DNA of 32,354 nucleotides from Streptomyces lushanensis. GTDB taxonomy: Bacteria > Actinomycetota > Actinomycetes > Streptomycetales > Streptomycetaceae. The position numbers were made by a program, and so were the translations under genes. Below the pieces are notes generated by a model. That model did not search any database, was not told the origin of the DNA, and worked only from the letters and a program-made list of their open reading frames with translations. Shown here in pieces: positions 7,686 through 15,805 of the stretch (the first letter of the stretch is position 1; every line of letters begins with the position of its first letter). Location of the stretch: NCBI RefSeq assembly GCF_001700515.1, contig NZ_MAUD01000142.1, positions 1-32,354 of the forward strand, written 5' to 3'.

Positions 7686-9070
7686 GTCCCGCTCCCGTCA
7701 GACTCTGTCCGTCGTCCGTCCCTCGCACCGTCCGCCGCGGGCGGGGGCGCGCCTTCGGGCCCGCGCACCGGACGGCCGGCGGTCAGGACCAGCCGCGGCC
7801 GGACGACGGCGCCGATGTCGCTCAGCGGATCGCCGTCCACCGCCAGAACGTCCGCGCGCCTCCCCGGCGCCAGTACGCCCGTGTCGTCCACCCCGAGCCG
7901 CTCCGCCGCCGCGGAGGTCGCGGACACCAGTGCCTCGCGGCAGGTGAGTCCCATGCCGTCCGCGCCGACGAGGGCGGCGAGATCCGCCGGAAAACCGTCG
8001 AACGCGCGTTGCGGCACGCCCGCGTCCGATCCCGCGACCATCGGCACCCCGGCCGCGACCATGCGCCGGAAGACCTCGCGGATCTGTGTCCGCCGTTCGC
8101 GGAAGCGCGGGGCGACCGGATCCCGCCCTTCGGGCCCGGCGGTCCCCATCCGCAGGAAGGCACCGCTGATCGTGGGCACGAACGCGATACCGCGGGCGGC
8201 CATCAGAATCGCGGTCGTGGGGTCGTAGGCGATCCCGTCCGCCGTCTCGAACAGGCAGTGCTCGATGGTGCGCACCCCCGCGTCGACCGCCCGCCGGATG
8301 CTGTCCGGATCGTAGGCGTGCGCCGAGACCGGCACGCCGAGCCGCTCGCTCTCCTCGGTACAGGCCCGTACCTCCTCCTCGCTGTACTGGGGCCTGCCGG
8401 GATTGGTCCGGGGTGTCAGATTGCCGCCGCTGAGCATCAGCTTGATCCAGTCGGCGCCGTCCCGCACCTGGCGTCTGACGGCGACCCGGATCTCGGCGGG
8501 CGAGTCGCACTGATGGCTGAACCAGTGGCAGTGGCCGCCCGTGACCGTGATCGGCTGACCGCTCGTCAGCACCCGCGGCCCCGGGATCCGTCCCTCGGCC
8601 ACGGCGGCGCGCAACGGGAAGGCCACCTCGTTCGGCGTTCCGAGATCGCGCACCGTCGTGACGCCCGCCTCCGCCGCGAGGCGCAGGTTCTGCACGGCCC
8701 GTACGGCCAGTGCCGCCGCCCCGGCGCGTGCCTCCCGCTTGAAATCGCGCACCGGTGTGGCCGAGCCGGACAGCGCCATGTGCACATGGCAGTCGATCAG
8801 CCCCGGGAGCACGGTCGCCCCGGGCAGATCCAGGCGCGGCACGGTGTCCCAGCCGCCGCCGAGGTCCGCCCGCCGGCCCAGCGCGCCGATCCGTGCCCCC
8901 TCCACCAGCAGGAAGCCGTCCCTGACCGGTTCGGGCGCGAGACCGTCCCAGACCCGGTCGGCGGTGATCAGATACCGGTCGGGCCCCGGCTCGCCGGGGC
9001 GGAGCAGGACCGCCGCGGGGTGCCGCGCGGCGCCCCGCGCCGCAACGCCGTCAGTTCGTGGGAAGACCAC
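7682..9070 (-). CDS. Metal-dependent amidohydrolase
   Basis: 462 residues of the amidohydrolase superfamily (imidazolonepropionase / Xaa-Pro dipeptidase-like branch). The metal ligands are visible: DCHVHM (His95 and His97), WIKLMLSGGN supplying a probable bridging lysine, SAHAYD, TIEHCL, and GSDAG for the catalytic aspartate. The enzyme should hydrolyse an amide, lactam or cyclic amidine C-N bond in the cytoplasm; no signal peptide is seen. The GTG start at 9070 has GAGG upstream and overlaps the anthranilate synthase gene by 20 bases; the N-terminal 30 residues are outside the conserved domain. In the pathway it could open or trim a ring or remove a protecting amide. Confidence 0.88.
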   Translation of the reverse strand: MVFPRTDGVAARGAARHPAAVLLRPGEPGPDRYLITADRVWDGLAPEPVRDGFLLVEGARIGALGRRADLGGGWDTVPRLDLPGATVLPGLIDCHVHMALSGSATPVRDFKREARAGAAALAVRAVQNLRLAAEAGVTTVRDLGTPNEVAFPLRAAVAEGRIPGPRVLTSGQPITVTGGHCHWFSHQCDSPAEIRVAVRRQVRDGADWIKLMLSGGNLTPRTNPGRPQYSEEEVRACTEESERLGVPVSAHAYDPDSIRRAVDAGVRTIEHCLFETADGIAYDPTTAILMAARGIAFVPTISGAFLRMGTAGPEGRDPVAPRFRERRTQIREVFRRMVAAGVPMVAGSDAGVPQRAFDGFPADLAALVGADGMGLTCREALVSATSAAAERLGVDDTGVLAPGRRADVLAVDGDPLSDIGAVVRPRLVLTAGRPVRGPEGAPPPAADGARDGRRTESDGSGT

Positions 9071-11207
9071 GCAGCACCGCCTCGACTATCCCGTGTCCGA
9101 CCCCGCCGCGCAGGGTCAGGATCGACTCCGGGTGGAACTGGACGGCGGCGACCGGCAGACTCCGGTGCTCCACCGCCATGACCACTCCCTCGTCCGTGAT
9201 GGCGGTGACCTCCAGACATTCGGGCACCTGCGCCGCGAAGATCGAGTGGTACCGCCCGGCGGCGAACCGTTTCGGCAGCCCGGCGAGCAGCCTGCCGCCC
9301 GTGACATTGATCCAGGAGGTCTTGCCGTGCACCGGCTGGGGCAGCAGGGAGAGCGTGCCGCCGAAGTACTCGACGACCGCCTGGAGTCCCAGGCACACCC
9401 CGAAGACCGGGATCCCCAGCCCCAGCGCCGCGCCGAGCGTTCCCGACATGCCGAAGTCGGCGGGCCGGCCCGGTCCAGGTGACAGGACCAGCAGATCCGG
9501 CCGCTCGTCCGCCAGCACGTGTCCGCCGAACGGCGCGCGCAGCGTACGGACGTCCGCGCCGGCCTGACGGAAGTAGTCGGCCAGGGTGTGCACGAAGGAG
9601 TCCTGGTGGTCCGCGAGCACCAGCCGCCGGGGCAGCGGCCGGGGTCCGGCGGCGCGTCCCGGGGGAGCCGCGCCGGTGTCCGCGCGCCCGGCGAGGCCGG
9701 GTTCGTCCCGCCGCAGCACACTCAGCAGGGCGGACGCCTTCAGCTCCGTCTCCCGCTCCTCCTGCTCGGGAACGGAGTCGAAGAGGAGGGTGGCACCCAC
9801 CCTGACCTCGGCGCGCCCGGACTTCACCCACGCCATGCGGATGGCCAGCCCGGTGTTGACGTCGCCGTTGAACGCGACATGGCCCACCGCTCCGCCGTAC
9901 CAGCGCCGTACCGACGGCTCGTGGTCCTCTATGTACTGTGTCGCCCACGCCTTGGGGGCGCCGGTGACCGTGACGGCCCAGGTGTGGGCGAGCAGGGCGT
10001 CCAGCCCGTCGTACTCCTTGCGCAGTACGCCCGTGACATGGTCCGCGGTGTGGATGAGCCGTGAGTACAGCTCGATCTGACGCCGGCCGATCACCTGGAC
10101 GCTCCCCGGTTCGCAGATCCGCGCCTTGTCGTTGCGGTCGACGTCCGTGCACATGGTCAGCTCGGACTCGTCCTTCGCGGAGTTGAGCAGGGTGAGGATC
10201 TGGTCGGCGTCACCGACCGCGTCGTCACCGCGCGGAACCGTCCCGCTGAGCGGGCAGGTCTCCAGCCGGCGCCCGGTGACCCGTACATACATCTCGGGCG
10301 ACGCCCCCACCAGGTGCTCGCCGTCCCCGAGGCTGACCAGGAACCCGTAGGGCGACGGATTCGCCTCACGCAGCCGCCGGAACAGTTCCGCGGGCCGCTG
10401 GTCGGTGCCCTGGGAGAACGTCTGGCTCAGCACCACCTCGAACAGGTCGCCGCGCTGGAACGCGTGGCGCGCCTCGCGGACGAGATCCGCGTACCGGCCC
10501 GGCGGCAGACCGCGGCCCGCGCCGGGCGCACCGGGTGTCCACGGGGTGACCGGTCCCTCGCGCCGCAGACCGCGTGTGCTGCCCCCGTCACAGCGGAACT
10601 CGTACCTGCGGCGCTCGGCGACACCTCTGCGCGGGTCCACGACGACCAGCTCGTCCGGCAGGTACAGCACCAGATCGCGCTGGTCGGCGGGGCGCTCCAG
10701 GCGGAGCCGGGCGGGCTCGAACTGGAAGGCCAGGTCGTAGCCGAACGCGCCGTGCAGCCCGAGGTACTCGTCCTCGGAGGAGTGCAGGACCGCACAGACG
10801 ACGCGCAGCACCGAAAAGGCGGACGGCCGGCGGCTGCGGCCCTCCTCGGTCAGGCACTCCGCCGCCGTCCTGACGACGGCCGTCAGTTCCGTGCCGTCCT
10901 CGCGCACCTCGGCCATATCGTCCGCCTGCCGCAGCGCGGGGCCGAGGACGGACAGCAGAAGCCGGCCACGGTCGTTGAGGGCCGTCAGCGAGACCTCCCG
11001 GCCGCGCGCGGTGAGACACAGCGGCGGATCGACGAAACCGATCCGCCACGGGGTGTACCGGCCGGGGTATTCGGTGTCGGAGGCCAGCACCATCCCGCGC
11101 CGCTCGTCGAGCGCGGCGGCGATCTCGTCCAGCGCCGCCGGGTCGACCGCGTGGCGCTCCCGTTCCACCGTCAGACCGCCCGCGGTCATGAACTCATCCG
11201 TGGACAT
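9051..11207 (-). CDS. Fused anthranilate synthase, TrpE(G) type
   Basis: A 718-residue fusion of the chorismate-using TrpE domain (about 1-515) and a glutamine amidotransferase TrpG domain (about 525-718). It converts chorismate plus glutamine to anthranilate. The TrpE part has SPYGFLVSLGD, ASPEMYVRVTG, PLSGTVPRG and the CTDVDRNDKARICEPGSV segment typical of the fused Rhizobium/Azospirillum-type enzyme. The TrpG part has GVCLGLQ with the nucleophilic cysteine, and FHPES with His692 and Glu694. ATG 11207 has GGAGGG upstream and overlaps the purA-like gene by 14 bases. PhzE-type ADIC synthase is the alternative, but no phzD-like partner is present. Its place among purine-like genes suggests that anthranilate, or a derivative, is a pathway substrate. 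Confidence 0.9.
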   Translation of the reverse strand: MSTDEFMTAGGLTVERERHAVDPAALDEIAAALDERRGMVLASDTEYPGRYTPWRIGFVDPPLCLTARGREVSLTALNDRGRLLLSVLGPALRQADDMAEVREDGTELTAVVRTAAECLTEEGRSRRPSAFSVLRVVCAVLHSSEDEYLGLHGAFGYDLAFQFEPARLRLERPADQRDLVLYLPDELVVVDPRRGVAERRRYEFRCDGGSTRGLRREGPVTPWTPGAPGAGRGLPPGRYADLVREARHAFQRGDLFEVVLSQTFSQGTDQRPAELFRRLREANPSPYGFLVSLGDGEHLVGASPEMYVRVTGRRLETCPLSGTVPRGDDAVGDADQILTLLNSAKDESELTMCTDVDRNDKARICEPGSVQVIGRRQIELYSRLIHTADHVTGVLRKEYDGLDALLAHTWAVTVTGAPKAWATQYIEDHEPSVRRWYGGAVGHVAFNGDVNTGLAIRMAWVKSGRAEVRVGATLLFDSVPEQEERETELKASALLSVLRRDEPGLAGRADTGAAPPGRAAGPRPLPRRLVLADHQDSFVHTLADYFRQAGADVRTLRAPFGGHVLADERPDLLVLSPGPGRPADFGMSGTLGAALGLGIPVFGVCLGLQAVVEYFGGTLSLLPQPVHGKTSWINVTGGRLLAGLPKRFAAGRYHSIFAAQVPECLEVTAITDEGVVMAVEHRSLPVAAVQFHPESILTLRGGVGHGIVEAVLRGLPTN

Positions 11208-12627
11208 CGTCGCCCTCCGGACAGCGGCCGTCGAGGGGATCCCGCACGGCACCGCCGGGCGCCGGGGCCGGTGTCCGGGACAGGAGCGAGGTCGTGGACA
11301 GATGGATCGTGTCCTCGCGCTGCGGTCCGACGCTCACCGCGACGATCTCGGCGTCCAGCAGGGACGACAGCAGGTCGACATAGCGGCGGGCCGTGTCCGG
11401 CAGCCCGGCGGGGCCGCGGCGCGCCACCGTGCCCCAGTCCTGGTCCGGCCAGCCGGCCGTGCGGCGCAGTACGGGGGTGACCGCGGCGGCGTCCGCCCGC
11501 TTCGCCGGATAGAGGTCCAGTTCCTTGTCCCCCGACCGGTATCCGGTGATCAGCCCGACCTCGTCGAGACCGGCCAGCACATCGATGTTGGTCAGGCACA
11601 GCTCCCTGATGCCGTCGGTCTCGATGGCGCGCCTGACCATGGGGACGTCGAACCATCCCACCCGCCGCCGGCGGCCGGTGACCGTACCCCACTCACGGCC
11701 CCTGGTGACGAGATGGTCGGCCGTGGCGCCGCCGAGTTCGCCGACCAGCGGGCCGCCGCCGACCTGCACCATGTACGACTTGATCACGCCCAGCACACCG
11801 AACTCCTGGGCCGGCGAGGTGCCGGTGCCCACCGTCACCCCGCCCGCGGCGCTGTATCCGCTGGTGACATACGGATAGGTGCCGTGCTCCAGGTCCAGGC
11901 CGAAGCTCTGCGCGCCCTCGTAGACCAGCCGGCGTCCCTCGGCGCGGGCCCGGCGCAGCCAGCGCGACACGTCGCACAGATACGGTTCCAGCTCCCGCCC
12001 CGCCGCGTTGTACTCCTTGACCAGGTGCGCGACCTCGTCGGCGACCGGCCGGCGGTCCGCGGGCCGCCCGAACACATGCTGGAGCAGCGCCCGTTTGAGC
12101 GGCACCAGACGCGACAGACGCGTGTGCAGCAGGTGTTCGTCGAGCAGGTCGATCATCCGCAGGCCGATCCGCGCCGACTTGTCCTCCCGGCAGGGCCCGA
12201 CCCCGCGATGGGTCGTGCCCAGGCGGCCGGTGCCGTGCACGAAGCCGTTCGCCGCGGAGGTGGCGACCTCGCTGCCGCGCCACTCCTCCTCCGCCGCGTC
12301 CTGTTCGACGTGGTACGGGAAGATCACGTGCGCCGACTCGCTGATACGCAGCGAGGGGTCGAAACCGGCGGCGCGCAGTTCTCCGAGTTCCGTCAGCAGG
12401 GCGAGCGGATCGATCACGCATCCGTTGCCGAGGACCCCGGTGATGCCGCGCAGCACTCCGGCGGGCACCTGGATGAAGCGGTGGTCCCGGCCGTCCGCCA
12501 CCACCGTGTGTCCGGTGTTGGGTCCGGCCTGGTAACGGACGACGGCGTCCGCGCCCTCGCAGGCGATGTCGGTGAACTTGCCCTTGCCCTCGTCTCCGGC
12601 CTGACAGCCGACGATGATCAGGTCCAT
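11194..12627 (-). CDS. Adenylosuccinate synthetase (PurA)-like ligase
   Basis: 477 residues covering the whole PurA family, which couples aspartate to the 6-oxo position of IMP using GTP. Kept motifs are GDEGKGK with catalytic Asp12, NTGHT with His40, GVGPCREDKSARIGLR, EGAQSFGLDLEHGTYPYVTS and TGRRRRVGWFD. The family's QWGDEGKGK is QAGDEGKGK here, and the protein is longer than the roughly 430 residues usual for bacteria. It overlaps the purC-like gene by 10 bases and the anthranilate synthase gene by 14. The best reading is a pathway enzyme that aminates a hypoxanthine-like C-nucleotide, as the PurA-like protein does in formycin biosynthesis. A drug-tolerant copy giving self-resistance is also possible, since PurA is a target of hydantocidin phosphate and alanosine adducts. 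Confidence 0.92.
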   Translation of the reverse strand: MDLIIVGCQAGDEGKGKFTDIACEGADAVVRYQAGPNTGHTVVADGRDHRFIQVPAGVLRGITGVLGNGCVIDPLALLTELGELRAAGFDPSLRISESAHVIFPYHVEQDAAEEEWRGSEVATSAANGFVHGTGRLGTTHRGVGPCREDKSARIGLRMIDLLDEHLLHTRLSRLVPLKRALLQHVFGRPADRRPVADEVAHLVKEYNAAGRELEPYLCDVSRWLRRARAEGRRLVYEGAQSFGLDLEHGTYPYVTSGYSAAGGVTVGTGTSPAQEFGVLGVIKSYMVQVGGGPLVGELGGATADHLVTRGREWGTVTGRRRRVGWFDVPMVRRAIETDGIRELCLTNIDVLAGLDEVGLITGYRSGDKELDLYPAKRADAAAVTPVLRRTAGWPDQDWGTVARRGPAGLPDTARRYVDLLSSLLDAEIVAVSVGPQREDTIHLSTTSLLSRTPAPAPGGAVRDPLDGRCPEGDDVHG

Positions 12628-13640
12628 GACACACCGGTCCGTAACGCCGGGCTCCCGGCTCCGTCCTGCCGCCGTCCGGTCGGGACGACGTCGGCCAGCC
12701 GGTCGAGCACCTGGTCCAGATCCCGCGCTCCCCACACCTTCCGGCCGGTCCACGCCTCGCACAGTGAGCGGTACATCTCGGCCACCAGTTCCACCACTTC
12801 GCGCGGCAGCGGATCCGGCGCGGGCCAGGTGGACCGGGGCCGGCCCTCCCGTACCCATTCCTCGACCCGTGCCTGGAGACCGGTGGCCGTGTAGTGGTCG
12901 CGCAGCACCTGTTTGCCCACATGCGCGCCGTTCAGCAGCAGACGGGCCTCGTCCGGAGTGCCCGCGTGGTCCACCAGGATCAGCCGGCCCCGGTCGTCAC
13001 GCCCGAACTCCACCTTCCCGTCGGCGTGCAGCAGACCGAGGCCGCTCGCGTGGACGGTGACGATGTCGTCGATCTCCCTGGCGCGTTCCTCCAGTTCGCT
13101 CTGCTGCCCCTCGTCCAGTCCGCCGATCGCGGCGGCCTCGGCCCGGCCGATGAAGCGGTCGATCTCCTCCAGCTTGGTGGTGTACTCGACGACCGGGCGC
13201 GCCAGTACGGTCCCCGCGCGCGGCGGCTCGGTCAGACCGATGTCGGCGGGGGTCAGCCGGCCCAGCCGCAGACGGCGCAGTACGGAGGAGCCCTCGGGGA
13301 TGGTGTTGCGGAAGATGACCTGGAGCGGGACGAGATGGTTGACGTCGTCCGGCCCCAGCGCCCGCTTCCGCGGATCCAGCACCCGCAGGAGGGTGAACTC
13401 CATGCGGTCGGGCGGCTCGAAGCCGCGGAAGTGGGTGCGGACACCGGCGTCCGCCAGCAGGCCGAAGTTGAACGCGGCGATCCGGCAGCACGCCTGGCCC
13501 TTGTCGGGAATCCGATCGGGCATCTTCCCGAAATGGAAGACGGAGTAGTCGTCGGTGAACGTGAAGCGGCCGACGCCGCTGCGGGTGTCGGCCGGTTCCT
13601 CCCGGGCGACCAGATCCTTTGTCGAGAACCTCTTCGGCAA
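12618..13640 (-). CDS. SAICAR synthetase (PurC)-like amide ligase
   Basis: 340 residues related to SAICAR synthetase, which joins aspartate to the carboxylate of CAIR using ATP. The N-terminal segment GRFTFTDDYSVFHFGKMPD, followed by IPDKGQACCRIAAFNFGLL (about 24-62), follows the archaeal-type PurC pattern rather than the short bacterial GKVRDIY form. LILVDHAGTPDEARL (about 219-233) covers the usual nucleotide-site aspartate. Translation starts at TTG 13640, supported by GAGGAGAG a few bases upstream. It overlaps the purA-like gene, so the two are coupled. A C-nucleotide aminocarboxylate is the likely substrate. The matching lyase (PurB) is not in the window, so the housekeeping enzyme may be borrowed. 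Confidence 0.9.
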   Translation of the reverse strand: MPKRFSTKDLVAREEPADTRSGVGRFTFTDDYSVFHFGKMPDRIPDKGQACCRIAAFNFGLLADAGVRTHFRGFEPPDRMEFTLLRVLDPRKRALGPDDVNHLVPLQVIFRNTIPEGSSVLRRLRLGRLTPADIGLTEPPRAGTVLARPVVEYTTKLEEIDRFIGRAEAAAIGGLDEGQQSELEERAREIDDIVTVHASGLGLLHADGKVEFGRDDRGRLILVDHAGTPDEARLLLNGAHVGKQVLRDHYTATGLQARVEEWVREGRPRSTWPAPDPLPREVVELVAEMYRSLCEAWTGRKVWGARDLDQVLDRLADVVPTGRRQDGAGSPALRTGVSWT

Positions 13641-13659
13641 CGTTCTCTCCTCTGCTGAC

Positions 13660-13776
13660 GGACGGCTCGGATCAGGCTCGGGTCGGGCTGGGACCGGGCT
13701 CTTGGACCGGCTCTCGGACCGGACCGGGATCGGGCTCGGATCTGGCGGGGACCGGGCTCGGGCCGGCTCGGATCAG
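13660..13776. repeat. Degenerate GC-rich repeat tract between two operon genes
   Basis: The 132-base gap between the ForT-like and PurC-like genes is built from variants of GGCTCGG, GGGCTCGG and GGACCGG. CGGCTCGGATCAG occurs exactly at 13663-13675 and again at 13764-13776, where it overlaps the stop codon of the ForT-like gene. This is the only sizeable gap inside the operon. It could fold strongly and set the ratio of the two proteins, or be simple slippage-derived sequence. Confidence 0.55.
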
Positions 13777-14822
13777 TCCACGAGGGTCTGGTCCTCAAGG
13801 GCCGGGATCCAGTCGACGGAGGCCGGGACATTGCGGGCACCGCTGAACCAGAACTCGCGCACCACGCCCTCCCCGCGCAGCTCCGTGAGCCGCCGCACGG
13901 CGTCCTGCGGACGGCGGGTGAACGCGTAGCACATCGGGCCCTCGGAACTCATCGCGATGGCGTCGATCTCCGGTCCGCGCCTGGCCTCTTCCAGGAGGAA
14001 CTTCACCTGCGCGGACTGCATGTCGATCTGCTTCCGCTTGAAGTAGCTCTCGTAGGTCAGGAAGTTCACGGCCCGGCAGAAGGCCGTGTAGTCGGACTCC
14101 AGCACCGCCGTCGCCAGATTCATCAGCACGGCGTGCGCGGTCCGCCGGGCCTCCTCGGCCGGGATCGGGAGGGTCCTGGCGAAGAACTGGCGTTCCACCT
14201 CGCCGTGCATCTGGTTGCCGTTGGGGATGATCACCAGGACCGGCCACGACGGGAACGGCGCCGAGATCAGCACCGGGGGCCGCTTGCCGCCGCCCGCGTA
14301 CCTGGTGGGGACCAGATAGCGCTTGGGGTCCTCGCCGAAGTCGTCGGGGTTGAGATGCCCGCCGTCGACCAGGAAGCCGCCGCGCTCGATCAGATTGGGG
14401 CTGGCGCCCGAGGTACCGGCTCGTCCCGCCGCTCTGGCGATGTCCGCCACCGCGACGGACCGGTCGGCGAACTGCGCGTACGCACGGCCGATCGCGACGG
14501 CGGTGGTGGTGCCGGAGCCGAACCCGGTGTGGGGCGGCAGGCCCTTGCGGATGACGACACGGGCGGGCGGCCCCTGCCACGCCTCCTGAAGGCGTTCCAG
14601 GAGCCCCGTGACGGCGGCGACATGGGCCGACCCGTTCTCGTCCGCCTCGACCTTGTTCACGTCGGACGGCAGGACCACGGCCTCCAGGCCCGGTGAGCGC
14701 AGCGCCATGGACGCCATGCCGTTGCGGCGGCCGGACTCACCGTTGAGGTCGATCAGGGTGTAACTGACGCGGCATCCCGTGCGTATGCGGACGCCCCATT
14801 CCTTTGAAATGGACTCAGCCAT
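13773..14822 (-). CDS. Beta-RFAP synthase / ForT-like C-glycoside synthase (GHMP-kinase fold)
   Basis: 349 residues of the beta-ribofuranosylaminobenzene-5'-phosphate synthase family. MptG of methanogens couples PRPP to p-aminobenzoate with loss of CO2 and pyrophosphate, giving a C-riboside; ForT and PyfQ do the same on a pyrazole in C-nucleoside biosynthesis. Seen here: SYTLIDLNGESGRRNGMA (20-37) and the glycine-rich PPHTGFGSGTTTA loop (96-108), then IERGGFLVDGGH and PVLVIIPNG. ATG 14822 has GAGGGAGAGC upstream. It lies 31 bases after the binding-fold protein gene, and before PurC- and PurA-like genes, the company expected for a purine-like C-nucleoside. This is the signature gene of the cluster. 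The acceptor acid is unknown; an anthranilate-derived dicarboxylate is one candidate. Confidence 0.88.
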   Translation of the reverse strand: MAESISKEWGVRIRTGCRVSYTLIDLNGESGRRNGMASMALRSPGLEAVVLPSDVNKVEADENGSAHVAAVTGLLERLQEAWQGPPARVVIRKGLPPHTGFGSGTTTAVAIGRAYAQFADRSVAVADIARAAGRAGTSGASPNLIERGGFLVDGGHLNPDDFGEDPKRYLVPTRYAGGGKRPPVLISAPFPSWPVLVIIPNGNQMHGEVERQFFARTLPIPAEEARRTAHAVLMNLATAVLESDYTAFCRAVNFLTYESYFKRKQIDMQSAQVKFLLEEARRGPEIDAIAMSSEGPMCYAFTRRPQDAVRRLTELRGEGVVREFWFSGARNVPASVDWIPALEDQTLVD

Positions 14823-14853
14823 GTGCTCTCCCTCGTCCGCTCCGGTCGGTCGG

Positions 14854-15765
14854 CTAGCGGGCGGCGTCAAGACCGGAGGTCTCGACCACCAGGTCCTCAT
14901 AACGGGAGCCCGGTTCGATCAGCCCCCACTGCCGCATCCAGGAATACGCCTTCTCGAACTCCAGACGGGTATAGGGCTCCGGCCGGACATAACGCAGACG
15001 CGGCAGATGGAAATCGTCCGGCGTGATCACGCCGTCGAACTCCGCCGGCAGTGAATCGATCAGATAGTGCAAATACGACCGCTTGTCGGCGTTGATGGCG
15101 GTGACGGCCCGGCTGATGGCCCTGTTGCAGGCCGCGTACACCTCGGGGTCGAAATCAGGCGCGGCGAGTTCCAGGCCGGCGTAGTGCGTCTCGATGACCT
15201 TCTGGAACCCCTGCTTCTCCGCCAGGGTGATCCATGGCTCGGCCAGCGCCACCACCGCCGCCTCGCCCGCCAGCACGGCGCGGTAGCCGTCGATGGTGTG
15301 GTAGCCGACGGCCTTGATCTCGTCCTGCTCCAGGAACCCCTCCAGCATCTGGATGGCGCTGTAGTGGTTGCCGTTGTGGAAGCTCACCGCGACCGGCGCG
15401 TTGGCCAGCGTCTGCGGATGGGTGTACTCCGAGCCGGGCGCCGCCAGCAGCGCCATGACGGCGACCGACGACCGCTTGCCGATGATCTTCGCTCCCCGGC
15501 GACTGTCGTGCGCCCGCCGGATCTGGCCCCACTCGCAGGCGCGGTACAGATCGACCTGCCCCTCCTCGAAGGGCACGTGGTTGCGGACGGAGTCGACGAG
15601 TTCATGATCGGCGACCGGCTCCGTCAGTACCTGCTCGGCCCGGTTCCGTACGAACTCGACCGCGATTCCCTCTTCGGCGAAGTAGCCGAGTTCGTCGGCG
15701 GCGAGCCAGGGTAGGGCGAAAACTGCGGAGGGGCCGATTCCTTCGGTGCGAACGGTAATCGTCAT
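14854..15765 (-). CDS. Cytoplasmic periplasmic-binding-fold (NMT1/THI5-like) protein, probable enzyme
   Basis: 303 residues of the type-2 periplasmic-binding / NMT1-THI5 superfamily, opening with TITVRTEGIGPSAVFALPW and AADELGYFAEEGIAVEF. It has no signal peptide or lipobox, and no ABC transporter genes lie nearby, so it is unlikely to be a transport receptor. Enzymes with this fold include THI5 (pyrimidine synthase), MqnA (chorismate dehydratase), MqnD and 4,5-dihydroxyphthalate decarboxylase. The THI5 CCCFC motif is absent. SFHNGNHYSAIQ (near residue 131) is a histidine-rich candidate active site. It is the first gene of the operon, with AGGGGAGC before ATG 15765, directly upstream of the ForT-like gene. 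I infer it makes or trims the ring acid that is ribosylated. Confidence 0.75.
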   Translation of the reverse strand: MTITVRTEGIGPSAVFALPWLAADELGYFAEEGIAVEFVRNRAEQVLTEPVADHELVDSVRNHVPFEEGQVDLYRACEWGQIRRAHDSRRGAKIIGKRSSVAVMALLAAPGSEYTHPQTLANAPVAVSFHNGNHYSAIQMLEGFLEQDEIKAVGYHTIDGYRAVLAGEAAVVALAEPWITLAEKQGFQKVIETHYAGLELAAPDFDPEVYAACNRAISRAVTAINADKRSYLHYLIDSLPAEFDGVITPDDFHLPRLRYVRPEPYTRLEFEKAYSWMRQWGLIEPGSRYEDLVVETSGLDAAR

Positions 15766-15805
15766 GTCGCGCTCCCCTTTTCTGAGAAGTTCATGTTCGC
15801 CTGGT

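Noticed and set aside
5851..7728. A single 625-residue protein on the minus strand
   Set aside because: Only the last 246 residues look like a protein; the first part is antiparallel-frame shadow of the LLM1 gene. The real gene begins at 6591.
9051..11207. PhzE-type aminodeoxyisochorismate synthase
   Set aside because: The motifs follow the fused TrpE(G) anthranilate synthase, and no isochorismatase-type (PhzD) or other phenazine gene is present.
14854..15765. ABC-transporter substrate-binding protein
   Set aside because: No signal peptide or lipobox and no permease or ATPase gene nearby; the operon context favours an enzyme.
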